A stretch of 64,000 bases of DNA from an uncultured Lachnospiraceae bacterium. Lineage in GTDB: Bacteria; Bacillota; Clostridia; Lachnospirales; Lachnospiraceae. How positions within the stretch are numbered: position 1 is the stretch's first letter; every line of letters starts with the position of its first letter. A model generated the notes under the pieces. That model had not been told where the DNA came from. It made no database searches and saw nothing but the letters and a program-made list of their open reading frames with translations. The position numbers were made by a program, and so were the translations under genes. This document shows positions 49,601-58,150 of this stretch, one piece after another. The stretch covers positions 1 to 64,000 of the forward strand of contig ONBT01000003.1 of NCBI GenBank assembly GCA_900316075.1, in the 5' to 3' direction.

Positions 49601-50718
49601 TCGACAACGGCTCCTCCATCGGAAACCATGCAAAGATCGAAGCCTTTGCCAAAGAGCACGGGGTGACCTATATCTATGAACCCGCCACTTTCAACTTCTC
49701 GGCCATGGTGAACCGGGGGGCCAGGGAAGCGAAGGGAAATTATTTATTATTCTTAAATGACGACACGGAGGTGAAGGAGCCCGAATCCATCCGCCGCATG
49801 CTGGGCCAGGCCAAGCAGGCCCATACAGGCGCTGTCGGAGCCAAACTCCTCTATCCGGACCGGGAGCATATCCAGCATATCGGCATCATCAATATCGCGA
49901 CCGGCCCCTCCCATGCCTTCCTCGGGGATTCGGATGCCCACCGCCTGCTCTTCGACCGCAACCGGGTCGACTACAACTACCTGGCGGTCACGGCGGCCTG
50001 CCTCATGGTTTCGAAGGCCAAGTACGAAGAGGCCGGCGGTTTTGACGAGGAGCTCCGGGTTGCCTATAATGACGTGGATTTCTGCTTCTCCCTTATAGAG
50101 AAGGGCTACTATAATGTGGTGAGAAACGACGCGGTCTTCCTCCATTACGAGTCCCTGTCCCGGGGCAATGACATGAGTCCCGAGAAGATGGCCCGCCTCA
50201 ATGTGGAGCGGAAGCGCCTTTACAATAAGCATCCGGACTATGTGAAGACGGATCCATTCTACAACCGGAACCTCGTGGGCAGCGGAGTCCACTTCACGAT
50301 CGACATGCATGAAAAGCGGCCTTTTGCGGCTGCCCTTTCCCTGCGTCCTGAAAGCATGGCATCAGGGGACTTTGCCTGCACTGTGGACATCTTTGCGGAG
50401 GACGCGGAGCGGTCTGCTATCGAGGTCAGCGGCTGGTACGAGACCGGAGAAGGAAAGAGAGACAACGGGCGAAGAGTGGCAGTCATCCTGAAAAAGGGAG
50501 AAGAAACGCATGTCTTCGCCACGGAAAAAGTGAAGCGGCAGGATATCTATGATGACCGGGTGGGCCGGAAGCTTACAGGGAAGGCCCTAGAAATCATCAC
50601 GACGGGCTTCTATGCGAGAGTGCCCGAGCCCGGGGAAGGAAAATGGGAACTCGGCATTGCCCTTTCCTACGGCAATAGTTACAAGGTGGTCTACACCGGA
50701 AAAGTGGTTGAATTATGA
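46609..50718 (+). CDS. Giant fusion: methyltransferase-like, kinase-like and two GT2 domains
   Basis: A 1369-residue protein. Residues about 1-235 look like a class I SAM methyltransferase (GDRVLIAGNGYAPELLEAL at about 19-37; VVPGGRLVMACDN). Residues about 250-480 resemble an aminoglycoside/choline-kinase fold: a VSK lysine, then DLDLIFENVF (about 377) and LIDCEW (about 395), i.e. the D..N..D catalytic set. A linker and basic helix lead to GT2 domain A (IVIPVYNCPEHE about 706; SDCDDVMS about 792; FDGAQDYDMT) and GT2 domain B (SIIIPSKDN about 964; LNDDTEV about 1048; YNDVDFCFSLIE). A beta-rich tail (about 1254-1369) may bind carbohydrate. The first two domains recall the chain-capping protein WbdD. 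Its stop overlaps the Wzm start. Confidence 0.8.
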   Translation: MDFAADTRKNLIRTLEIKSGDRVLIAGNGYAPELLEALNDTGAALSTELPMNGQGQYDLVFLPGTLHSLALQAGESDEACLQRMYALVVPGGRLVMACDNTCGIKYLSGGQLEETGGFFGGLDMDAGQRTETVYYYEGLKKLLSGLADGEAEFFYPYPDFRYPLFIYSDDRLPYQGELAHYDVNFSQPRFWTFSDVRGFDFVIENNIFTRFANCFLVTVTKQGGAAPTDKKAKTIYRKFPENRGRRFRMETDIVSGPEGKYVSKTPVFPEGKKHVEKTLELTGKLTEALSALPHVSVCQPEISGEGLRYAFAKGVSLRELIKERAEKKDFEGVGHLLDRFTGLVYFGSTETDFEPTEDFTKIFGDCGFSGRTAVSPVTDLDLIFENVFVDGDDWTLIDCEWTFDFPIPLKYVLYRAVSYYTDRPSDPDTYDFMMTRFGITEQEEEVFVRMEKGFQTFVSSGEVSFREECRERRRPIINLNEAFTNLLDTVCWNIYYDHGKGFSEETKQEFIGTLSGENRIPLTFDGTVTEVRIDPGENKGFVVMKNRGELPPGLNVVTNGLEGPDGLYVFDHDDPQIMILCGEFRGTFEAIFDTADDGLAPDRIAALMRGQASMPAQAPAPAAAAEKKPSLARRAVRKAKRILSNSGAGDFIRMAQQFGVEGARESAKFEKAHANDKHLENDYGYYIREIEPNILYKGEVKEDIRFSIVIPVYNCPEHELRACIDACLGQTYGNFELILVDDHSPDPKVKEVLSSYEGKKHVRIIYREENGRISRATNDGINAAGGDFIVFSDCDDVMSTNALREFAAYLHEHPDTDFLYSDEDKLTEDGTLRHDPFFKPDWSPDLFWSMMYTNHLAAYRASIVKELGGLRPEFDGAQDYDMTMRFLEKSSDARVGHVAKVLYHWRETAGSTAADPEAKDYVFTATDKLKREALERRGMKGTPEFSKETHQFRIVYDTDPADLVSIIIPSKDNPDVLMKCIESVQALKDGVQKEYIVVDNGSSIGNHAKIEAFAKEHGVTYIYEPATFNFSAMVNRGAREAKGNYLLFLNDDTEVKEPESIRRMLGQAKQAHTGAVGAKLLYPDREHIQHIGIINIATGPSHAFLGDSDAHRLLFDRNRVDYNYLAVTAACLMVSKAKYEEAGGFDEELRVAYNDVDFCFSLIEKGYYNVVRNDAVFLHYESLSRGNDMSPEKMARLNVERKRLYNKHPDYVKTDPFYNRNLVGSGVHFTIDMHEKRPFAAALSLRPESMASGDFACTVDIFAEDAERSAIEVSGWYETGEGKRDNGRRVAVILKKGEETHVFATEKVKRQDIYDDRVGRKLTGKALEIITTGFYARVPEPGEGKWELGIALSYGNSYKVVYTGKVVEL

Positions 50719-51545
50719 GAAGTATGCTCGGCACCTTCCGTGCCATTTTTGAAAACAGCAAGCTGATCCGCCGCCTGGCGAGAAACGACTTCAAGGGCCG
50801 TTTTGCCGGCAGCTTCCTCGGTATGGTCTGGGGCTTCGTGCAGCCCATCGTCATGGTCCTCGTGTACTGGTTCGCCTTCGAAAAAGGATTGAAAGCCCAG
50901 GGAACGAGGCTGACGAACGGAATCGAGCTTCCCTATGTCCTCTGGCTGGTGGCCGGTCTCGTGCCCTGGTTCTTCTTCGCGGATGCCCTGTCCCAGGGAA
51001 ACAATGCCCTGACCGAGTACTCCTACCTCGTGAAAAAGGTCGTGTTTGAAATCCGCATTCTGCCTATGGTGAAGGTGGTCTCGAATATTTATACCCACGT
51101 GTTTTTCATCGTGCTTTCGATCATCCTCTACCTCTGCTACGGATTTAAGCCGGATATCTATTACCTGCAGATCATCTATTATTCCTTCGGCATGTTCATG
51201 ATGCTTCTGGGCCTGGCCTACTTCAACGCGGCTATCAACGTCTTCTTCAAGGACTGGTCCCAGGTCGTCAGCATCGTTCTGCAGGTCGGCATCTGGCTCA
51301 CGCCCGTCATGTGGAACTACGAGAGCATGGTGGCAAACGGCATCCCCCACTGGGTATCGGTCATCATCCGTCTGAACCCCATGTTCTACATCGTCCGGGG
51401 CTACCGGGACTGCTTCATCTACAAGGCCTGGTTCTGGCAGGCCCCCCGCATGACCCTCTACTTCTGGTGCGTCACGGCCTTCTGCCTGATTTTCGGGATG
51501 TTTGTTTATAACAGACTCAGATCTCACTTTGCGGATGAGCTCTAA
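50715..51545 (+). CDS. Polysaccharide ABC exporter, permease (Wzm type)
   Basis: A 276-residue membrane protein with six predicted segments, the ABC-2 family start (LARNDFKGRFAGSFLGMVWGF) and the late RLNPMFYIVRGYRD motif. With the ATP-binding protein at 51620 it exports a lipid-linked glycan. It overlaps the giant glycosyltransferase by four bases (ATGA), tying synthesis to export. Confidence 0.93.
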   Translation: MRSMLGTFRAIFENSKLIRRLARNDFKGRFAGSFLGMVWGFVQPIVMVLVYWFAFEKGLKAQGTRLTNGIELPYVLWLVAGLVPWFFFADALSQGNNALTEYSYLVKKVVFEIRILPMVKVVSNIYTHVFFIVLSIILYLCYGFKPDIYYLQIIYYSFGMFMMLLGLAYFNAAINVFFKDWSQVVSIVLQVGIWLTPVMWNYESMVANGIPHWVSVIIRLNPMFYIVRGYRDCFIYKAWFWQAPRMTLYFWCVTAFCLIFGMFVYNRLRSHFADEL

Positions 51546-51619
51546 GGCCTTCCGCCCACAAGAATGGTCCGTCCGGATTTACTGATTTACATTATTCATG
51601 AAAGAACGAAAAGAATAAT

Positions 51620-53014
51620 ATGAGCGATACACAGAGTACGAATCTGACCCCTTCCGACCCGGCCATCACGGTGTCCCACGTCAGCAAGGTCTATAAGCTT
51701 TTCTCCCGCCGTCGGGACCGCTTTCTCGACGCCTTCGGAAACGGGAAGAAGAAGCATTATACGGAGAGCTATGCCCTAAACGACGTCTCCTTCGCCATCG
51801 AGCGGGGGCAGACCGTGGGCATCATCGGAACGAACGGGTCGGGCAAGTCCACGGTTCTCAAGATCATCACCGGGGTCCTGACGCCGACCGAAGGGGAAGT
51901 GAAAGTTGACGGGCGGATTTCCGCCCTCCTGGAGCTGGGCGCCGGCTTCAACCAGGAATATACGGGCATTGAGAACGTCTACTTAAACGGGACCATGATC
52001 GGTTTTTCCAAGGAGGAAATCGACGCCAAGCTCGACGACATCCTCTCCTTCGCCGACATCGGGGAGTTCGTCTACCAGCCCGTCAAGACCTATTCCTCCG
52101 GTATGTTCGTCCGCCTGGCCTTCGCGGTCGCCATCAATATCGAGCCGGAAATCCTGATTGTCGACGAGGCCCTGTCCGTCGGGGACGTCTTCTTTCAGAG
52201 TAAGTGCTTCCGCAAGTTCGAGGAGTTCAAGCGGGAGGGGAAGACCATTCTCATGGTTTCCCACGACCTTTCTTCCATCCGCAAATACTGTGACAAGGTC
52301 ATCCTCTTAAATAAGGGCGTGAAGATTGCCGAGGGTGAGCCCGCGAAGATGATCGACCTCTACAAGAAGATCATGGTGACCGGCAACGGGGAGGGCATCT
52401 CTTCCGTAGAGGACATCGAGAAGGCCGCGGCCGGAGAGCTGACGGTTTCCGGCCAGGAAGGCAAAGAGGAAGAGAAGAAGCCCACGATTGCAGAAGAGAA
52501 GAAGGACCTGCTTTCGGACGTCAAGGACGGGGCGACCTGGAAGAGCCACTTCACGGTCAATCCCAACGTCAATCCCTACGGCACTCTGGAGGCCGAGATC
52601 GTGGACTTCGCGGTCGTGGACTCCGAAGGGGCCCTGACCACCTCCATCATCAAAGGCAGCCGCTTTTCCATCAAGTCCAAGGTCTACTTCCACTCCGATG
52701 TGGAGGATCCGATTTTTACCTTTACCATCAAGACCCCCAAGGGCACCGATGTGACCGGGACCAATACCAATCTCGAGAAGAAGTCCGTCGGAACTGCCCA
52801 CGCCGGGGAGACCTATGTCTGCACCTTCACCCAGGACATGAACCTGCAGGGGGGCGAGTACCTCCTTTCCATCTCCTGCACGGGCTATGATTCTGCGGGG
52901 GAGCTCCATGCCTACAACCGCCTCTATGACCTTTTGAACCTGACCGTCATCTCTGAGAAGAATACGGTCGGCTTCTACGACATGAATTCCGAGACGACGA
53001 TTGAAAAGGTATGA
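51620..53014 (+). CDS. Polysaccharide ABC exporter, ATP-binding protein with C-terminal glycan-binding domain (Wzt type)
   Basis: A 464-residue protein. The ATPase (about 15-255) has GTNGSGKST (Walker A, about 74-82), a YSSGMFVRLAFAVA signature and ILIVDEALSVGD. After a charged linker (about 270-310) a beta-sandwich Wzt_C domain (about 315-460; EAEIVDFAVVDSEG, KSKVYFHSDVEDPIFTFTIK) follows. In Gram-negative systems that domain recognises the capped end of the chain, so only finished polymer is exported. This supports the idea of a capping enzyme in the same operon. Confidence 0.93.
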   Translation: MSDTQSTNLTPSDPAITVSHVSKVYKLFSRRRDRFLDAFGNGKKKHYTESYALNDVSFAIERGQTVGIIGTNGSGKSTVLKIITGVLTPTEGEVKVDGRISALLELGAGFNQEYTGIENVYLNGTMIGFSKEEIDAKLDDILSFADIGEFVYQPVKTYSSGMFVRLAFAVAINIEPEILIVDEALSVGDVFFQSKCFRKFEEFKREGKTILMVSHDLSSIRKYCDKVILLNKGVKIAEGEPAKMIDLYKKIMVTGNGEGISSVEDIEKAAAGELTVSGQEGKEEEKKPTIAEEKKDLLSDVKDGATWKSHFTVNPNVNPYGTLEAEIVDFAVVDSEGALTTSIIKGSRFSIKSKVYFHSDVEDPIFTFTIKTPKGTDVTGTNTNLEKKSVGTAHAGETYVCTFTQDMNLQGGEYLLSISCTGYDSAGELHAYNRLYDLLNLTVISEKNTVGFYDMNSETTIEKV

Positions 53015-53772
53015 ACAGGAACTTCTTGAAAAATATGCGGCGGGCGGCCTTTGTCCTTGCGGCCGTCGCCCTGGTCCTTCTGGGACTTACATTATCCTCC
53101 TGCGGGAAGGCGACCGGGACAGGAAATGAACCGGTCATCGTCTGCCTCGTGCGGCATGCTGAGGCCACCTCGAATATCGACGGGGTCTATGCCGGGAAGG
53201 GTACCGAGTCCCATCTGACAGAAAGCGGGAAAGTACAGGCTGAGGTTCTCGGTCAGGCCCTTTCGAAGATCACCTTCGACCGGGCCATTGCTTCTGAAAT
53301 GACGAGGACCCAGGAGACCGCAGACATTATTTTAGAGAATAATGTAAACCCCGTCCCCAAGGTCGAAGTCGACGCCGGCTTCGATGAAATCGACTTTGGG
53401 AAGGCGGACGGGATGACTTCGGCAGACGCCCAGGCGGCCTTCGGAGCCGACCTCTTCGGGACATACGATGATGCGGATTTTACTTCCCCGACTGGAGGGG
53501 AGTCGGCTTACGAGCTGGCCGACCGGGTCAATACGGCCATGAATGCGCTTGCCTCTGCCCCGGAGAACGCGGGAAAGACTCTTTTCATCACGGGCCATTC
53601 CTCAGCCGGCTGGTGGCTGGAGAGCCAGTGGCCGGACCAGTGCAGCGACAGCCTGAAGAACGCTTCCGTGACCGTGCTGAAATATGAGGCTGGACAATGG
53701 GCCCTTCTCATATATAATGAAACGGATTTTACCGACTTTGAAAAACGATACCGGGAGGCCGTACGAAAATGA
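53011..53772 (+). CDS. Histidine-phosphatase-family lipoprotein
   Basis: A 253-residue protein. A lipoprotein signal peptide (about 1-31) ends in LTLSSC, placing it on the outer face of the membrane. The phosphatase domain has VRHAEATSN (the RHG-type motif with Ala for Gly), the Arg of SEMTRTQETA, and the second His in TGHSSAGWW. It overlaps the Wzt gene by four bases and the aminotransferase by four. An extracytoplasmic member of this family in a glycan operon may remove phosphate from a glycan or its lipid carrier; that is inference. Confidence 0.85.
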   Translation: MNRNFLKNMRRAAFVLAAVALVLLGLTLSSCGKATGTGNEPVIVCLVRHAEATSNIDGVYAGKGTESHLTESGKVQAEVLGQALSKITFDRAIASEMTRTQETADIILENNVNPVPKVEVDAGFDEIDFGKADGMTSADAQAAFGADLFGTYDDADFTSPTGGESAYELADRVNTAMNALASAPENAGKTLFITGHSSAGWWLESQWPDQCSDSLKNASVTVLKYEAGQWALLIYNETDFTDFEKRYREAVRK

Positions 53773-54959
53773 TCAATGAGAAATATAAGGAACGTCTGAA
53801 CAATAAGAGTGTCATCCGGGACCTGGCTGAATATGCGGCCAGGAGGGGCCGGGAAATCGGCTACGAGAATGTATTCGACTACAGCCTCGGCAACCCTTCC
53901 GTGCCCACGTCGCCGAAATTCACGGAAGCCGTCATCGATATGTATGAACACGAGACCCCGATGAAGATTCACTCCTATTCGCCGACCCTGGGTATCACGT
54001 CCGTCCGGGAGACGATTGCGGCCTCCCTGAAGCGCCGTTTCGGCATCGACTACGAGGCGAAGCACATCTTCCCGGTTTCCGGGGCGGCCGGGGCACTTGC
54101 ACACGCGCTGCGTGCTGTTACAAAACCGGGTGATACGGTTTTGACTTTCGCCCCCTTCTTCCCGGAATACACCCCTTATGTCAATGACACCGGGGCGGTC
54201 CTCAAGGTGGTTCCGGCCCGGACCGAGGACTTCCAGATCAATTTCGATGCGTTTGAAAAGATGCTCGACGATAACGTCGCAGCGGTCCTTATCAACTCCC
54301 CGAACAACCCTTCCGGTATCGTCTATTCCGAAGAGACCCTGAAAGAGCTTGCTTCCATGCTGACAGACGCCCAGAAGAAGTACGGGCACGACATCTTCCT
54401 GATCAGCGACGAGCCCTACCGGGAGATTGTCTTTGACGGAAAGAAGTGCCCCTATCCGAGCAATTATTATGCCAATACCCTGTCCTGCTATTCCTTCTCC
54501 AAGGGCCTGTCCCTTCCCGGAGAACGGATCGGCTACATCGCAGTAAACCCGGCGGCTTCAGGAGCGGACATCCTCGTTCCCATCTTCGGACAGATTTCCC
54601 GGGGCATCGGCCACAACTGCCCGACAGCCACCATGCAGCTCGGCGTGGCGAGGGTCATCGATGAGACGGCCGACCTTTCCGTCTATGAGACGAATATGAA
54701 TCTCATCTATGATAAGCTCATAGAGCTGGGCTTCACGGTCGTCCGGCCCGGCGGTACTTTTTATGTCTTCCCGAAAGCCCTCGAGGATGACGCTTACGCC
54801 TTCAGCAAAAAGGCCCTGAAGTACGACCTGATTCTGGTGCCGTCGGACAACTTCGGCTGCCCGGGCTACTTCCGCATGGCCTACTGCATCGATACGGAGA
54901 AGGTGAAACGGTCTCTGCCGGTGCTCGAAAAATTCGTCAAAGAGGAGTATGGAAAATAA
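53769..54959 (+). CDS. Class I/II PLP aminotransferase
   Basis: A 396-residue fold-type-I enzyme: DYSLGNPSVPTSPKF near the start, NSPNNPSGIVYS, ISDEPYREI and the Schiff-base Lys in SFSKGLSLPGERIGY. It belongs to the aspartate-aminotransferase superfamily; the substrate is not evident. It is translationally coupled to both histidine phosphatases (ATGA and TAATG overlaps). HALRAV is encoded by an ACGCGCTGCGT motif at 54103. Confidence 0.9.
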   Translation: MINEKYKERLNNKSVIRDLAEYAARRGREIGYENVFDYSLGNPSVPTSPKFTEAVIDMYEHETPMKIHSYSPTLGITSVRETIAASLKRRFGIDYEAKHIFPVSGAAGALAHALRAVTKPGDTVLTFAPFFPEYTPYVNDTGAVLKVVPARTEDFQINFDAFEKMLDDNVAAVLINSPNNPSGIVYSEETLKELASMLTDAQKKYGHDIFLISDEPYREIVFDGKKCPYPSNYYANTLSCYSFSKGLSLPGERIGYIAVNPAASGADILVPIFGQISRGIGHNCPTATMQLGVARVIDETADLSVYETNMNLIYDKLIELGFTVVRPGGTFYVFPKALEDDAYAFSKKALKYDLILVPSDNFGCPGYFRMAYCIDTEKVKRSLPVLEKFVKEEYGK

Positions 54960-55573
54960 TGGGTGCCATCTATGTCTGCCGCCACGGGCAGACCGACATG
55001 AATGTCCGGGGCTGCCTGCAGGGGCGGACGGATACGCAGCTGAACGAGACCGGGCGGGCGCAGGCCCGGGGGGCGGCAAAGTTCCTTGCCGACAATGAGA
55101 TCCTCATCGACGAGGTGCGGACCAGCCCCCTGTCGAGGGCCGTGGAGAGCGCCGAGATCATCTCCGGCATCTCCCATGATCACTTCACCCTGGAGCACGC
55201 TTTAATCGAGATGTCCTTCGGGGACTGGGAGGGGCTGGCCCTGGAAGGACTTCCGAAGGAAGAGAGGGACGCCTTCTTTGCAAACTCCGACCTGCATCCG
55301 GCTCCCGGCGGGGAGACGGCAAGCGATGTCATCAACCGGGTCGGAAAATTCCTGACGGCAATGAAGATGCGGCGCCGCTATCAGGACCGGAATATCCTGC
55401 TCTCGAGCCACGGGGCCCTGATTCACGGCCTCACCTGCTATGTGAAGGGTCTGCCTCCGGAGAAGTTCTGGACCATCAAAATTGCCAACTGCGAGATTCT
55501 GAAACTTGACCTGGACGCTATGACACTGGAGACGGTATTTCCGGGATACATTGGGGAAGCGAAAGTCGGGTAA
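54959..55573 (+). CDS. Histidine phosphatase (phosphoglycerate-mutase-like), cytoplasmic
   Basis: A 204-residue protein with CRHGQTDMN (catalytic His), the second Arg in TSPLSRAVESAE, the acidic EMSFGDWEG loop and the second His in SSHGALIHGL. This is the complete RHG set of the branch that includes small-molecule phosphatases such as CobC and GpmB-like enzymes. There is no signal peptide. Its substrate is unknown. The ATG shares one base with the preceding stop. Confidence 0.9.
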   Translation: MGAIYVCRHGQTDMNVRGCLQGRTDTQLNETGRAQARGAAKFLADNEILIDEVRTSPLSRAVESAEIISGISHDHFTLEHALIEMSFGDWEGLALEGLPKEERDAFFANSDLHPAPGGETASDVINRVGKFLTAMKMRRRYQDRNILLSSHGALIHGLTCYVKGLPPEKFWTIKIANCEILKLDLDAMTLETVFPGYIGEAKVG

Positions 55574-55599
55574 TAATTAAAAGAAGTGGTGGAGAGAAA

Positions 55600-56556
55600 A
55601 TGACGATGACAAATGAAGAAATGGTGGCAGAAATCAAGCGGTTGCAGAAGGAACGGGATGCAGTCATTATGGCCCATTATTATGTGCCGGCTGAGGTGCA
55701 GGAAATCGCAGACTTCATCGGGGACTCCTTCTTCCTTTCAAAGAAGGGGACGGAGCTCGACTGTCGGACCATTATCCTGGCCGGGGTCCGCTTCATGGCC
55801 GAGTCCTGCAAGGTGTTAAATCCGGAAAAGACGGTTCTTCTGCCGGCCAGCGACGCGGACTGCCCCATGGCTCATATGGCGACCGTGGAGAAGATCAAAG
55901 AGCAGAGGAAGCTGCATCCAACGGACCTTGCCGTTGTATGCTACGTGAATTCGACCGTGGAAATCAAGGCCGAGTCGGACGTCTGCGTCACATCCGCCAA
56001 TGCCGTGAAGGTGGTATCGCGCCTGAAGGAGCACTATATCTACTTCGTGCCGGACCAGAACCTGGCCCACTACGTGGCAAAGCAGTGCCCCGACAAGGAG
56101 TTTATCTTCAACGACGGTTACTGCCACGTCCACCACGGGGTTTCGGTCGAGGACGTGAAAGAACTCAAGGCCTTCTACCCGAATGCGCCTGTCCTCGTCC
56201 ATCCCGAATGCCGGGAGGAGGTTCTGGCCCTCTGCGATCACATCGGCTCCACCTCGGGTATCATCAACTTCGTCGGGACTTCGGATGCGAAGGAGTTCAT
56301 CATCATCACGGAGTGCGGGGTCGGGCATGAGCTCACCGAACGCTATCCCGACCGGACCTTCCACTTCCTGCCCATGGAGCGGGGAGAAAAGGACACCAAA
56401 GGCGGCTATGCCATGGTCTGCCCCAACATGAAGAAGGTCACATTGGAAAAGGTATACAGCTCTCTTAAGAATAATGAAGAACAGATCGGGCTCACCGATG
56501 ACCTGATGGCCCGGGCGGCTGCTCCCATGGAGAAGATGCTGGATCTTTCGAAGTAA
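55600..56556 (+). CDS. nadA: Quinolinate synthase
   Basis: A 318-residue [4Fe-4S] enzyme that condenses iminoaspartate with dihydroxyacetone phosphate to quinolinate. Cluster cysteines lie in DADCPMA, TECGVGHEL and MVCPNMK; AHYYVPAEVQEIADFIGDS and NDGYCHVHHG bind substrate. GGAGAG precedes the ATG at 55600 (a second ATG at 55606 is possible). It opens the NAD block. Confidence 0.97.
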   Translation: MTMTNEEMVAEIKRLQKERDAVIMAHYYVPAEVQEIADFIGDSFFLSKKGTELDCRTIILAGVRFMAESCKVLNPEKTVLLPASDADCPMAHMATVEKIKEQRKLHPTDLAVVCYVNSTVEIKAESDVCVTSANAVKVVSRLKEHYIYFVPDQNLAHYVAKQCPDKEFIFNDGYCHVHHGVSVEDVKELKAFYPNAPVLVHPECREEVLALCDHIGSTSGIINFVGTSDAKEFIIITECGVGHELTERYPDRTFHFLPMERGEKDTKGGYAMVCPNMKKVTLEKVYSSLKNNEEQIGLTDDLMARAAAPMEKMLDLSK

Positions 56557-56628
56557 AAATATATGTGAACAGGTCCGGGTATTTCCTGCCGGGCCTGCGG
56601 TGAAATCCCGAACAAAAAGAGGAAAATT

Positions 56629-58119
56629 ATGGACAGATACTATGACGTTGTAATTGTGGGCTCCGGTGTGGCCGGCTGTTTCACGGCCCTCCACCTGCCG
56701 GCGGAAACGAAGATTCTCATGATCACCAAGGGGGATATCGACGAATCCGATTCCTTCCTGGCCCAGGGGGGCATCTGCGTCCTCAAGGACGATTCCGACT
56801 ACGACAGCTTCTTTGAAGACACCCTGCGGGCCGGCCACTACGAGAACCGGAAGGCTTCGGTGGACATGATGATCCGGTCTTCCCGGAGTGTCATTGAGGA
56901 ACTCATGGACGACGGGGTCGAGTTTGCCAACAAGGACGGGGAACTTATCTACACCCGTGAGGGCGCCCACTCGACGAACCGGATCCTCTATCATGAGGAC
57001 GTGACCGGGAAGGAGATTACCAGTAAGCTCGTAGCCAAAGTCCAGAAGCTTCCCAACGTGACCCTCATGCTTCACACCCAGATGATCGACGTCCTCTGCC
57101 GGGACAATATCTGCGACGGGGTCGTGGTGCGGAATGAGGAGACCGGGGACTTGACGCCGGTCTTCGCCGGAAACGTCATGTGGGCCTGCGGAGGCATCGG
57201 GGGAATCTATGAAAACTCCACCAACTTCCCGATTCTGACCGGTGACGCCCTGGCCATATCCATACTGCACCATATTACGCTGGAGCACATCAACTACGTC
57301 CAGATCCATCCCACGGTCCTCTATTCGAAGAAGCACGAGCGGCGTTTCCTGATTTCGGAATCGGTCCGCGGCGAGGGGGCCCTGCTCCGGGACAAGAACG
57401 GCAACCGCTTTGTAAATGAGCTCCTGCCCCGGGACCTTCTGTCCCAGGCCATTTATGAGCAGATGGAAAAGGACGGGACCGAGCACGTCTGGCTGGACCT
57501 CACGGCCATCACCAAGGTCGACGTCAAGGAGCGCTTCCCTAATATCGTAAAACACTGCCTCGACGAAGGCTATGACGTCACGAAGGACTGGATTCCTGTC
57601 GTCCCGGCCCAGCACTACTTCATGGGCGGGGTCTATGTGGACCAGCACAGCCACACCTCCATGCGCCACCTCTACGCGGCCGGGGAGGTCTCCTGCAACG
57701 GGGTCCACGGGGCCAACCGTCTGGCTTCGAATTCCCTTCTGGAGAGCCTGGTCTTTGCCAAGACCGCGGCCCTCTATATGACCGAGCACCCGGACGACGA
57801 AGAGTACCAGGGCATGGTCCGGATTCCCGGCTCTTCCCTGCAGGGCTTTTCCCTCTTCGGGGACATGGCGGCCGGGCCTGCTGAAGACCAGGAAGGCCCC
57901 AAGGATTCCGCCGGCACGGCCCACATCTATGACGAGAAGGGCTACCTTACGGCAGAGAAGATGCCCACGGTCGATGAGCTGGCGGCCACCTATGAACTGA
58001 CCCCGGACGAGTACCGGGACGCCGACCTCTATGCCCAGAAGAACAAGGCCCGAATCTGGAACGAGATTCACAATGAGGAGCGGCGGCAGAAGGAAATCAA
58101 GAACAAGCGGTTTTCATAA
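56629..58119 (+). CDS. nadB: L-aspartate oxidase
   Basis: A 496-residue FAD enzyme that makes iminoaspartate for NadA. GSGVAGCFTA is the FAD loop, SFLAQGGICV and the active-site REGAHSTNRI, QIHPTVLYSKKHERRFLISE and HYFMGGVYVD motifs are conserved; GANRLASNSLLE closes the flavin site. The C-terminal helical domain is shortened and different from the 540-residue E. coli type. It follows nadA by 72 bases with AGAGGAAA. Confidence 0.95.
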   Translation: MDRYYDVVIVGSGVAGCFTALHLPAETKILMITKGDIDESDSFLAQGGICVLKDDSDYDSFFEDTLRAGHYENRKASVDMMIRSSRSVIEELMDDGVEFANKDGELIYTREGAHSTNRILYHEDVTGKEITSKLVAKVQKLPNVTLMLHTQMIDVLCRDNICDGVVVRNEETGDLTPVFAGNVMWACGGIGGIYENSTNFPILTGDALAISILHHITLEHINYVQIHPTVLYSKKHERRFLISESVRGEGALLRDKNGNRFVNELLPRDLLSQAIYEQMEKDGTEHVWLDLTAITKVDVKERFPNIVKHCLDEGYDVTKDWIPVVPAQHYFMGGVYVDQHSHTSMRHLYAAGEVSCNGVHGANRLASNSLLESLVFAKTAALYMTEHPDDEEYQGMVRIPGSSLQGFSLFGDMAAGPAEDQEGPKDSAGTAHIYDEKGYLTAEKMPTVDELAATYELTPDEYRDADLYAQKNKARIWNEIHNEERRQKEIKNKRFS

Positions 58120-58150
58120 ATGCATTATGCATTCAAAGTTGGTGACAGGA

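Noticed and set aside
55816-58071. A 751-residue minus-strand open frame across nadA and nadB
   Set aside because: Antisense shadow of two strongly supported genes with no independent evidence.
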